NCBI GenBank assembly: GCA_035326425.1
Contig: DAOLFG010000083.1
Coordinates: 1-21,620 of the forward strand
Length of the DNA stretch: 21,620 nucleotides
Source of the DNA: CALKJU01 sp035326425
GTDB taxonomy: Bacteria; Pseudomonadota; Alphaproteobacteria; Geminicoccales; Geminicoccaceae
Reading direction: 5' to 3'
Shown here piece after piece: positions 6,778-13,881 of the stretch. The notes below the pieces were generated by a model. The model had not been told where the DNA came from. It ran no database searches and was given only the letters and a program-made list of their open reading frames with translations. The first letter of the stretch is position 1, and every line of letters begins with the position of its first letter. The translations under genes were made by a program, and so were the position numbers.

Positions 6778-8256
6778 TCAAGCGATGGGCGATGCCGGCG
6801 CTTCCGTCAGTGCCGCGCGAAGCCGTGACGCGGCGGCATCGGCGGAGGCTTCCGGCAGGCTGGCGAAGCCCAGCAGCAGTGCCCGCCCTGCCCCCGCCTG
6901 CAGGGCCAGCGAGGACAGCGCCCTGGCGGCCAGCCCGTGCTTCCATGCCGCCGCCGCCATCGCCACGTCGTCGCTGCCGTCCGGCAGGCGCAGCAGCAGA
7001 TGCATCCCGCCGGCCGCCATCTCGACCCTTCCGAGATCTCCGGCATGACGCTCGAGCGCGCTGGCGAGCGCCGTCCGCCGCGCCGCGTACAGCCGGCGCA
7101 TGCGGCCGATGTGGCGGCTGAAGCCGCCGCTCCGCATCAGCAGGCAGAGGATGGCCTGGTCGAGCGCCGAGGCGTGGCCGCCGAGCAGGAAGCGTGCCCG
7201 CAGCAGGCGCTCGGCCTCGGCCGGCGGCGCCACCAGATAGCCCAGGCGCAGCGACGGGAAGAGCACCTTGCTGAAGGTGCCGACGTGCAGGACCCTTCCG
7301 TGCTCGTCGAGACCGCCCAGGGCCTGCGGCGGCCGGCCGAGATAGCGGTATTCGCTGTCGTAGTCGTCCTCGACGATGCGAGCACCGCTGGACCGTGCCC
7401 ATTCGACGAGCGCCAGCCGCCGGCGCAGCGACAGCGTCATGCCGAGCGGGAACTGGTGCGTCGGCGTCACGACCACGAGGCGCGCGTCGGGTGCCCGCGC
7501 GATCCCGGCATCGACGTCGATGCCCTCGGCATCGACGGGCACCGGCACCGGCACGAGACCGGCCAGCTCCAGCAGCTGGCGGGCGATGAAGTAGCCCGGA
7601 TCCTCGACCCAGACCTTGTCGCCGGGCCGCAGCAGGGCGGCGGCGACCAGGGCCAGCGCACCCAGGAAGCCCGAGGTGACGATGACCTGGGCGGCGGTGC
7701 AGGTCACGCCGCGCGCGACCGCCAGATAGGCCACGATCGCCTGCCGCAGCGCCGGGTCGCCGCCGGGGTCCTGGTAGACGATCGAGGCATCGGTGAGGCC
7801 GCGGGCGGCCTGGGCCGCCAGCCGGCACCAGACCTTGCGCGGAAACTGGTCGATCGCCGGCAGGCCCATCTGGAACGGCCGAGGTGCCGCGCCGAGCTCG
7901 ATTCCCGGGATCACCCCGGCGGGCGCCGGCCGCTCGGGCGTCGGCAGCCGGCTCGCCGGCGATACTGGCCCGACGACGGTGCCGGCGGCGCCGCGGCCCG
8001 TCACGAGGCCCTCGGCCGCCAGCAGGTCGTAGGCGGCCTGGACGGTGGTGCGCGATGCCGGGAGCTGGGCCGCCAGCAGCCGCACCGACGGCAGGCGCGC
8101 ACCTTCGCGCAACTCGCCGGCGAGGATCGCATCGCGGACGCGGGCGTAGATCTGGCGGAACAGCGGCGTTCCGGCGCGCGCGCCCGCCGCGAACGACAGG
8201 GAGGCCGCCGCCTCGGCCGGTCCGTTGGCCTGATCGGTTGGCTGCATCTTGGCCAT
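6778..8256 (-). CDS. MocR-type regulator: GntR wHTH fused to PLP aminotransferase domain
   Basis: The 492-residue protein has a GntR winged helix (about 31-97: PLFRQIYARVRDAILAGEL, LPSVRLLAAQLPASRTTVQAAYDLLAAEG). A linker joins it to a fold-type I aminotransferase domain. In that domain EDDYDSEYRYLG (296-307) and the PLP-lysine segment GTFSKVLFPSLRLGY (Lys330) are intact. MocR regulators (PdxR, GabR, TauR and others) sense PLP or an amino compound through the PLP domain. The target here is unknown: no pyridoxal, GABA or taurine genes adjoin it. I chose ATG 8256; ATG 8283 would add nine residues (MYLRSRASN) and neither has a strong ribosome site. It is divergent from the Crp/Fnr gene, 135 bp apart. 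Confidence 0.9.
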   Translation of the reverse strand: MAKMQPTDQANGPAEAAASLSFAAGARAGTPLFRQIYARVRDAILAGELREGARLPSVRLLAAQLPASRTTVQAAYDLLAAEGLVTGRGAAGTVVGPVSPASRLPTPERPAPAGVIPGIELGAAPRPFQMGLPAIDQFPRKVWCRLAAQAARGLTDASIVYQDPGGDPALRQAIVAYLAVARGVTCTAAQVIVTSGFLGALALVAAALLRPGDKVWVEDPGYFIARQLLELAGLVPVPVPVDAEGIDVDAGIARAPDARLVVVTPTHQFPLGMTLSLRRRLALVEWARSSGARIVEDDYDSEYRYLGRPPQALGGLDEHGRVLHVGTFSKVLFPSLRLGYLVAPPAEAERLLRARFLLGGHASALDQAILCLLMRSGGFSRHIGRMRRLYAARRTALASALERHAGDLGRVEMAAGGMHLLLRLPDGSDDVAMAAAAWKHGLAARALSSLALQAGAGRALLLGFASLPEASADAAASRLRAALTEAPASPIA

Positions 8257-8391
8257 GTTCGACGCCCGCGACCGCAGGTACATTCCATGGCCGCCACCCG
8301 TCAGTGATCGCACGGGACGGCCGTTCCCTCGATGCCCACGAAAAACGTGTGGCCGCCACAGGCAAGGCGGCGTCGATGCTTCGGGGGAAAC

Positions 8392-9072
8392 GTGAATATC
8401 CTGACACACGAGGAAAAGCGCCGGTTCCTGGCGCGCTGCCCGCTGTTCGGCGGATTCGAGGGGCCGACGCTGGACCGGCTGGCACAGCGGCTGGCCGAGC
8501 GGCGTTTCGCCGACCGTCAGCTGATCTTCGGCCGCGGCGATCCGGGCAGCAGCATGATGGTGGTCGTCGAGGGCCATGTCCGCATCAGCCTGACCTCGGC
8601 GGACGGCAAGGAGGTGCTGCTCTGCATCGTCGGACCCGGCCAGACGTTCGGCGAGATGGCGCTGCTCGACGGCCGGGCCCGCAGCGCCGACGCCACCGCC
8701 CACGGCCATTGCCGTGCGCTGGTGCTCGACCGCCGGGAGTTCCTGCCGCTGCTGGCACAGTCCGCCGAAGCGGCGCTCAAGCTGTGCGGGGTGATCTGCG
8801 ACCGGCTGCGCACCACCAGCGAGCGGCTCGAAGGTGCCGTGCTGATGCCGGTCGAGGGACGGCTGGCCCGCCTGCTGCTGTCGCTGGCCGACGAGTCCAC
8901 GCCGGCGCTGTCGCAGGCCGACATCGGCCGGCTGATCGGCGCCAGCCGGCAGCAGGTCAACCTGCATCTCGGCCGCATGCTGGCCGACGGCCTGCTGGAG
9001 CGCCGAGGCGCCATGCTGTCCGTCGTCGACCGCCGAGGGCTGAACGACATCGCCGAGACCGCGGCGGCCTGA
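8392..9072 (+). CDS. Crp/Fnr-family transcriptional regulator
   Basis: The 226-residue protein has an N-terminal cyclic-nucleotide-binding barrel with a phosphate-binding cassette FGEMALLDGRARSADATA (86-103). It keeps the Glu and the Arg97-Ser98 pair that bind cAMP or cGMP in true Crp proteins. A dimerisation helix (about 123-150) follows, then a Crp-type winged helix (LSQADIGRLIGASRQQVN, recognition helix about 184-195). There are no FNR-type N-terminal cysteines for an Fe-S cluster; Cys16 is alone there. I chose GTG 8392, preceded closely by GGGGGAAA; a start at 8332 would add 20 basic residues. The gene is followed by an inverted repeat of Crp-site spacing and the RTX gene, which may be a target. 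Confidence 0.9.
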   Translation: MNILTHEEKRRFLARCPLFGGFEGPTLDRLAQRLAERRFADRQLIFGRGDPGSSMMVVVEGHVRISLTSADGKEVLLCIVGPGQTFGEMALLDGRARSADATAHGHCRALVLDRREFLPLLAQSAEAALKLCGVICDRLRTTSERLEGAVLMPVEGRLARLLLSLADESTPALSQADIGRLIGASRQQVNLHLGRMLADGLLERRGAMLSVVDRRGLNDIAETAAA

Positions 9073-9098
9073 CGTGCGGCTCCAGCATTTTCCTCTCG

Positions 9099-9116
9099 CT
9101 GTCACCCAGCTGACAG
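9099..9116. promoter_or_regulatory. Inverted repeat with Crp/Fnr-site architecture
   Basis: CTGTCA, a 6-nt spacer CCCAGC, then TGACAG. Two half-sites around six bases is the geometry of Crp operators (TGTGA-N6-TCACA), although the half-site here is TGTCA. It sits 27 bp after the Crp/Fnr-family stop and 91 bp before the RTX gene start. Regulation by the neighbouring protein is inferred, not shown. Confidence 0.4.
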
Positions 9117-9206
9117 GCCGCCGGCCGAAGCTGCCCTAGACCGGTGGACGTGGCGCCGACGCGCCACCGCCGGCCTCCCCGGCGCTCTGCAGCAAGGAAC
9201 AGTGAG

Positions 9207-9995
9207 ATGGCTCTGATCAAGGGCAACCATGCCGACAACGTGCTGAACGGCACCCACGGCAAGGACACGATCCTCGGGCTGGGCGGCAACGACCAGCTCC
9301 GCGGGTTGGGCGGCGACGACCTGCTCGTCGGCGGCACCGGCAACGACCGGGCCTGGATGGGCAGCGGCAACGACACCTTCGTGTGGGAACCCGGCGACGG
9401 CGACGACCAGGTCGCCGGCGAGGCCGGTCACGACACGCTGGTGTTCAACGGCTCCGACGGCGACGAGCTGATGACCGTCACCACCACCGGCGCCGGCAAG
9501 TTCCAGTTCTTCCGCGATCTCGGCGACATCCAGGTCGACGCCGTCCGCACCGAGTGGATCGTCACCGACATGCGCGGCGGCAACGACCGCTACGATGCCA
9601 GCGCCCAGACCGACGCGGCGGTGCGCGTCAACGTCAAGGGCGGCCACGGCAACGACATCATGACCGGCGGCGCCGGCAACGACCTGATGACCGGCGGCGG
9701 CGGCGACGACCTGTTCCGCTTCGTCAAGACGGCGTCGGGCGTCGACACCATCGTCGACTTCACCAAGGGTGACGACCACATCGACCTCCGTGCGATCGAC
9801 GCCAATGTCGGGGCCGGTGGCAACCAGGCCTTCACCTTCATCGGCTCGGCCGGCTTCAGCGCAGCCGGGCAGGTGCGGGTCGTCGACCTCGGCGCCACAC
9901 GCCTGATCCAGGCCAACACCGACCACGACGCCGCGGCCGAGCTGCAGATCCGGCTCGCCGACATCCACCTGGGCTCGGCGGACTTCCTGCTCTGA
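9207..9995 (+). CDS. Orphan RTX calcium-binding repeat protein, probably type I secreted
   Basis: The 262-residue acidic protein has no N-terminal signal peptide. RTX nonapeptide-like repeats occur in two blocks: residues 6-80 (LGGNDQLRG, LGGDDLLVG, GTGNDRAWM, GSGNDTFVW) and 143-168 (GGHGNDIMT, GGAGNDLMT, GGGGDDLF). A non-repeat stretch (about 88-140) separates them. The C-terminal part (169-262) resembles the serralysin M10 C-terminal module (DLFRF, GVDTIVDFTKGDDHIDLRAID). It ends in ADFLL, like the Asp-plus-hydrophobics terminus of type I secretion substrates. No protease zinc motif (HExxH) or other catalytic domain is visible. AAGGA lies 8 nt before the ATG. No ABC exporter, membrane-fusion or TolC-like gene is in the window. 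Confidence 0.88.
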   Translation: MALIKGNHADNVLNGTHGKDTILGLGGNDQLRGLGGDDLLVGGTGNDRAWMGSGNDTFVWEPGDGDDQVAGEAGHDTLVFNGSDGDELMTVTTTGAGKFQFFRDLGDIQVDAVRTEWIVTDMRGGNDRYDASAQTDAAVRVNVKGGHGNDIMTGGAGNDLMTGGGGDDLFRFVKTASGVDTIVDFTKGDDHIDLRAIDANVGAGGNQAFTFIGSAGFSAAGQVRVVDLGATRLIQANTDHDAAAELQIRLADIHLGSADFLL

Positions 9996-9999
9996 CCGA

Positions 10000-10019
10000 C
10001 CGGGGCCGCACGGCCCCGG
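10000..10019. repeat. Perfect GC-rich hairpin after the RTX gene
   Basis: CCGGGGCCG and its exact complement CGGCCCCGG are separated by CA. The hairpin lies 4 bp after the RTX stop codon and between two convergent genes. There is no T-tract on either strand, so it is a weak candidate for an intrinsic terminator but may stabilise or end the RTX mRNA. Confidence 0.5.
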
Positions 10020-10069
10020 CAGCCGATCCGAACGGCCCACCCCTCGGGCCTGTCCCTCGATACCCCCTT

Positions 10070-10768
10070 TCACCTCCGGTAGACGGCGAGCTCCTCCCGG
10101 CCGAGCCTGCCATCGTGCAGCGCCGTCGCGACCAGCACCCCGGCGCAGCCCAGCGCGGCCAGCACCTCGAGGTCGGCCGCGTCGCGCACGCCGCCGGCGG
10201 CCCAGATCCGGCGCTCTCCGGCGCTGGCGAGGATGCGACGCAACGCCGGCAGGTCCGGCCCCCTGCCGGCGCCGACGCTGGCCAGGGTCATCACGATCAC
10301 ATCGCCGGGCCACAGCTCCGGCCGGTCGAACAGTCCCGCCGGATCGAGGCGCTCGGCGCCGCGCATGTCGAGCGACAGGATCGCCCGGTCGAGTCCCGCC
10401 AGCAGCCGGGCGTCCTGCTGGCTCTCGCTGCCCAGCACCGCCCGCCCCCCCGTCCGTTCGACCGCTGCCAGCGACGCTGCATCGGCAGCACCGGCATCGA
10501 TCCACAGCTCGAGGCCCGGAAAGGCCGCGGACAGGTCCGCGATGGCCTCGCCGTGGCCACCGCGCTTTGCGATGGCGTCGAGATCGGCGATGTAGAGGCG
10601 GCGGAAGGGATGCAGCGCCAGGAGGCCGGCGACGACCTCCGCGGGCTGCGGGCGGCCGCAGAGCCGGGAGCCGGCGAGCGGCCGGTAGCGGTCGCGCTCC
10701 CCCGCCCGTGCATGCACGACGACGCCGGCCATGAGGTCGATGACGGGGATGATCTCGAAGGCGCCCAT
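10070..10768 (-). CDS. HisA/HisF-related protein of the H4MPT/methylofuran gene set
   Basis: The 232-residue TIM-barrel protein opens with IIPVIDLMAGVVVHARAG. Asp11 matches the first catalytic Asp of HisA, and Asp134 in LSLDMRG matches the second. Phosphate-binding turns are visible near AGGVRD (191-196) and LVATALHDG. It belongs with the HisA/HisF-like family found in methanogens and in bacteria with H4MPT-linked C1 transfer, rather than with histidine biosynthesis: no his genes are nearby and mfnF, mfnB and fhc genes are. Its reaction is not established as far as I know. A GGGAG site 7 nt upstream (10776-10780) supports ATG 10768. The start codon overlaps that of the divergent mfnF gene. 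Confidence 0.87.
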   Translation of the reverse strand: MGAFEIIPVIDLMAGVVVHARAGERDRYRPLAGSRLCGRPQPAEVVAGLLALHPFRRLYIADLDAIAKRGGHGEAIADLSAAFPGLELWIDAGAADAASLAAVERTGGRAVLGSESQQDARLLAGLDRAILSLDMRGAERLDPAGLFDRPELWPGDVIVMTLASVGAGRGPDLPALRRILASAGERRIWAAGGVRDAADLEVLAALGCAGVLVATALHDGRLGREELAVYRR

Positions 10769-11819
10769 GCCGCAGCTCCCGATGCCCGGTACCGGCCGGG
10801 GCGAGGTGCTAGGCCTCGACCTCGGCGGTGCCCACCTCAAGGCGGCCTTCGCCCGCGACGGCCGCGTCCTGGCCGCGCGGCAGGTGCCCTGCCGCCTGTG
10901 GGAAGGGCTCGACCGCCTGGCGCCGGCTTTTGACGTGGCGCTGGCCGGCCTGCCGCCTCCCGACAGGGTGGCGCTTACCATGACGGGCGAGCTGGCGGAT
11001 CTGTTTGTCGACCGGGCGGCCGGCGTGGCGGCGCTGGTCGAGGCGGCGGCCGGCCGGTTCCCGGGCGGGCCGTTGCTGATCTGGGCCGGCCGCGAGGGCT
11101 TCCTGCCGCCTGATGCGGCTCGCCACAACGCCGCCGCCGTGGCCTCGGCCAACTGGCTGGCGACCGCCAGCCTCGCCGCGGCCAGGGCCGGCAACGGCCT
11201 ACTGGTCGATATCGGCAGCACCACCACCGACATCCTGCCGCTGCTGGCGGGCGCGGTGCGGTTCGCCGGCTACAGCGACGCCGAGCGGCTGGCCAAGGGC
11301 GAGCTGGTCTACCAGGGGCTGACGCGCACGCCGGTCATGGCGATGGCCGACAGGGCACCGCTGGCGGGGGCGTGGGTGCCGCTGATGAACGAGTATTTCG
11401 CCACCGCCGCCGATGTCTGGCGCCTGCTCGGCCGGCTCGACGAGGCCCACGACCAGCACCCCGCCGCCGACAATGGCGAGAAGACCACCCTGGCCAGTGC
11501 CAGGCGGCTGGCACGGATGGTGGGCGCCGACCTGGGGCCGGACGGAGCCGAGGGCTGGCGGGGGCTGGCGGAATGGCTGGGCGGCGCGCAGCTCAGGCGG
11601 ATCGAGGATGCCGTGCTGCTGGTGCTGTCGCGCGAGCGCGTGCCGGCGTCGGCGCCGATGGTGGGTGCCGGCTGCGGCCGGCGGCTGGTCAGCGACCTGG
11701 CCGGGCGGCTGGGCCGGCCCTATCTCGATCTCGCCGAGCTGATCCAGGTCGAGCCCGAGGCCGCCGCCATGGCCGCGACCTGCGCGCCGGCGGTGGCGGT
11801 GGCCTTGCTAGCCGGCTGA
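10767..11819 (+). CDS. mfnF: MfnF-like H4MPT-linked C1 pathway protein (ASKHA/hydantoinase-like fold)
   Basis: The 350-residue protein is of the COG1548-type family. The ATPase-like phosphate-1 loop is LGLDLGGAHLKAA (15-27) and phosphate-2 is VDIGSTTTDILPL (147-159). Family segments LTRTPVMAMADRAPL, MNEYFATAADVWRLLG and GEKTTLASARRLARM follow. The methanogen homologue MfnF (MJ0807) joins the furan and tyramine-glutamate halves of methanofuran; bacteria make the related methylofuran. Several starts are possible. ATG 10767 has GAAGG 5 nt upstream; ATG 10782 and GTG 10806 would shorten the variable N-terminus. The 3' end overlaps the convergent mfnB gene by 12 bp. Family assignment is firm; the exact bacterial substrate is inferred. 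Confidence 0.88.
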   Translation: MPQLPMPGTGRGEVLGLDLGGAHLKAAFARDGRVLAARQVPCRLWEGLDRLAPAFDVALAGLPPPDRVALTMTGELADLFVDRAAGVAALVEAAAGRFPGGPLLIWAGREGFLPPDAARHNAAAVASANWLATASLAAARAGNGLLVDIGSTTTDILPLLAGAVRFAGYSDAERLAKGELVYQGLTRTPVMAMADRAPLAGAWVPLMNEYFATAADVWRLLGRLDEAHDQHPAADNGEKTTLASARRLARMVGADLGPDGAEGWRGLAEWLGGAQLRRIEDAVLLVLSRERVPASAPMVGAGCGRRLVSDLAGRLGRPYLDLAELIQVEPEAAAMAATCAPAVAVALLAG

Positions 11820-12521
11820 GGCGCGCCGCCGCGGCTCCCGGCGCGACGGGCGCGGTAGGGCCGAGCGGATGGCGACGAAAGCCTCCGGATCGAGGCGGCC
11901 GGTCCGGTCGCCGGCGCAGAGTGCGGTGCGGAAGCCCAGATAGTCGGGCCGGAGCGGCAGCAGCAGGTCGATGTCGTCGAGGCGGAGCGAGCCGGCAAGG
12001 CCGGTGATCAGCCCATGCCCGCGCGCCTGGGCGACGAACCGCGCCAGCACGCGGGAATCCAGGTGCGCGCACAGATTACCGGCGGCCTTGTCGGCGGTGT
12101 CCAGCATGGCGCCTGCGAAGCCGGCGGCGGCGAAATCCCCGATCAGCCCGAGATCCGGCGACCGGTCGGCCATCAGCACCGCCACCAGCCGCGTGCCGCG
12201 CCGGGCGAGCGGCCGCAGCGCCGCGATGCAGCCGGCGGGATCGCCGCCGCCGAAGAATCCCACCTTGACCAGCGCCACGCCGCTGGCCGCCACCGCCGCC
12301 GCCGCTTCGGCGACGATGGCCGGGCTCATCGGCAGGTCGCCGGTGGTGGCGGAGAGCGTCGCCTCGCCGCCGTGGCGGCGGACCGCCTCATGCAGCACAT
12401 CCTGTTCCCAGGCGCCCAGCGCACCCCTGGCGGGATCCTTGAGGTCGAGAATGTCGGCACCCCAGGCCACGGCCTGGGCGGCCTCGTCCAGCGTGGCGAC
12501 GCTCGCCAGCAGGCCCGTCAT
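11808..12521 (-). CDS. mfnB: (5-formylfuran-3-yl)methyl phosphate synthase MfnB
   Basis: The 237-residue TIM-barrel enzyme condenses two glyceraldehyde-3-phosphates into the furan phosphate that starts methanofuran/methylofuran synthesis. Signature segments are visible: LLASVATLDEA, ADILDLKDPARGALGA (Lys28 equals the Schiff-base Lys27 of the methanogen enzyme), VKVGFF (Lys86), MLDTADKAAG (Asp141, Lys145) and YLGFRTALC..GDR. The C-terminal 14 residues are Arg-rich and look unconserved. Its ATG overlaps the glyA-like stop as ATGA, so translation is coupled to that gene. The tail overlaps mfnF by 12 bp. The neighbouring mfnF and fhc genes place it in the H4MPT-dependent formaldehyde or formate route. 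Confidence 0.93.
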   Translation of the reverse strand: MTGLLASVATLDEAAQAVAWGADILDLKDPARGALGAWEQDVLHEAVRRHGGEATLSATTGDLPMSPAIVAEAAAAVAASGVALVKVGFFGGGDPAGCIAALRPLARRGTRLVAVLMADRSPDLGLIGDFAAAGFAGAMLDTADKAAGNLCAHLDSRVLARFVAQARGHGLITGLAGSLRLDDIDLLLPLRPDYLGFRTALCAGDRTGRLDPEAFVAIRSALPRPSRREPRRRASAG

Positions 12522-13804
12522 GCCCCGTCCCCGTACAGTCCGGGGTAGATCGGGAACCGCTGGCACATCTCGCGCACCGCCCGGGACACCTCGGCCTCCA
12601 CCGCCCGGCCGGCCGCCAGCCCGTCGATCACCTCGCCGATCCAGCGGCCGATCTGCCGGAACTCGTCGGTGCCGAAGCCGCGCGTCGTCCCGGCATTGCT
12701 GGACAGACGCAGGCCCGATGCAACCTCGGGCGGCTGCGGGTCGAACGGGATCATGTTCTTGTTGCAGGCGAGCCCGGCCCGCTCCAGCGCCTTGCTGGCG
12801 GCCTCGCCCGAAACACCCTTGGCGCGGAGGTCGACCAGCATCAGCCCGACATCGGTGCCGCCCGAGACCAGCCGCAGGCCGGCCTGCTCGACGGCCGAGG
12901 CCAGGGCCCGGGCATTGGCCAGCACGGCCTCGTTCCAGGCGCGGAACTCGGGGCGCAGGGCCTCGCCCAGCGCCGCGGCCTTGCCGGCGACGATGTGCAG
13001 CATCACCGAGCCCTGCACGCCCGGAAAGACGCCGAGGCTCAGCCGTTTGGTCAGCTCCGGGTCGTTCCACAGTACGATGCCGCCCCTGGCCCCGCGAAGG
13101 GACTTGTAGGTGGTGGTGGTCACGACATGGGCATGCGGCAGCGGATCGGGATGCAGCCCTGCCGCCACCAGCCCGGCCACATGCGCCATGTCGACCATCA
13201 GCATGGCGCCCACGGCGTCGGCGATGCGGCGCAGGCCGGCGAAATCCATGTGCCGGGGATAGGCCGAGCCGCCGGCGATCAGCAGTCTCGGCGGGTGCTC
13301 CTGCGCCAGGCGCTCGACCTCGCCGAGATCGATGCGCTCGGTGTCGCGCGCCACGCCGTAGCGGACGATGCGGTAGACGCTGCCGGTCGAGGTTGCCGGA
13401 TGGCCGTGGCTGATGTGGCCGCCGGCGGCGGTGTCCATGGCCAGGATGGTGTCGCCGGGCTTCAGCAGCGCCTTGTAGACCCCGGCATTGGCGTTGCTGC
13501 CCGAATGCGGCTGGACGTTGGCGAAGGCGCAGCCGAACAGCCGCTTCGCCCGCTCGATGGCCAGGCTCTCGACGACATCGGCGAACTCCGCGCCACCGTA
13601 GTACCGCCCGCCCGGCAGCCCCTCGACCGTCTTGTTGGTGAGGATCGAGCCCTGCGCCTCCAGCACGCAACGGCTGACCAGGTTCTCCGAGGCGATCAGC
13701 TCGATCTGGTCCTGCTGGCGATGCAGCTCGCCGCGGATGGCCGCCGCCAGCTCGGGATCGGCCTCAAGGCCGGTGGTGAAGTAGCCGGGGTGGAGGGTGG
13801 TCAC
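12518..13804 (-). CDS. Serine hydroxymethyltransferase family protein, divergent form
   Basis: The 428-residue PLP enzyme interconverts serine and glycine with a one-carbon unit if it acts like SHMT. The PLP lysine is Lys234 in TTTTYKSLRGARGG, and VDMAHVAGLVAAG (Asp205, His208), IELIASENLVS and QPHSGSNAN are present. Several usual residues differ: Tyr233 replaces the His before the lysine, NKTVEG has Thr where E. coli has Tyr55, and DTAAGGHISHG replaces DLAHGGHLTHG. E. coli Glu57 and Tyr65 are kept (Glu61, Tyr69). GTG 13804 has GGAGG just upstream; ATG 13837 is an alternative. It is coupled to mfnB by an ATGA overlap and divergent from fhcA. It may use H4MPT or an alpha-substituted serine rather than being the housekeeping GlyA; that is inference. 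Confidence 0.85.
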   Translation of the reverse strand: MTTLHPGYFTTGLEADPELAAAIRGELHRQQDQIELIASENLVSRCVLEAQGSILTNKTVEGLPGGRYYGGAEFADVVESLAIERAKRLFGCAFANVQPHSGSNANAGVYKALLKPGDTILAMDTAAGGHISHGHPATSTGSVYRIVRYGVARDTERIDLGEVERLAQEHPPRLLIAGGSAYPRHMDFAGLRRIADAVGAMLMVDMAHVAGLVAAGLHPDPLPHAHVVTTTTYKSLRGARGGIVLWNDPELTKRLSLGVFPGVQGSVMLHIVAGKAAALGEALRPEFRAWNEAVLANARALASAVEQAGLRLVSGGTDVGLMLVDLRAKGVSGEAASKALERAGLACNKNMIPFDPQPPEVASGLRLSSNAGTTRGFGTDEFRQIGRWIGEVIDGLAAGRAVEAEVSRAVREMCQRFPIYPGLYGDGA

Positions 13805-13881
13805 CTTGCCTCCGCGATGGACAGGCCGCTGTCGCATCCTAGATTGGCGGCGATGTCAACCGGCCACCAGGAGCAAGCCCC
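13805..13881. promoter_or_regulatory. Divergent promoter region glyA-like / fhcA
   Basis: These 77 bp must drive both the glyA-like/mfnB unit and fhcA. On the minus strand a perfect -35 hexamer TTGACA lies at 13859-13854, about 50 bp before the GTG start, but no good -10 follows at 17 bp. GGAGG (complement of 13809-13813) serves the GTG start and AGGAG (13869-13873) serves fhcA. No clear operator palindrome is visible. Confidence 0.4.

Noticed and set aside
6008..8485. 825-codon minus-strand frame across rnk and the MocR gene
   Set aside because: It is out of frame with both proteins and rich in Arg/Gly/Pro, typical of a shadow frame in GC-rich DNA.
8257..9105. N-terminal extension of the MocR frame antisense to the Crp/Fnr gene
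   Set aside because: The extra residues have no domain features and oppose a complete Crp/Fnr gene. The GntR domain begins shortly after ATG 8256.
9145..9995. Repeated GGxGNDxL DNA units considered as a CRISPR or tandem DNA repeat
   Set aside because: The repetition comes from RTX protein repeats in frame. Unit spacing and sequence vary, and there are no spacers or cas genes.
10769..11233. N-terminal extension of the HisA-like frame antisense to mfnF
   Set aside because: HisA-type proteins begin a few residues before PVIDL, which corresponds to ATG 10768 with a good GGGAG site.
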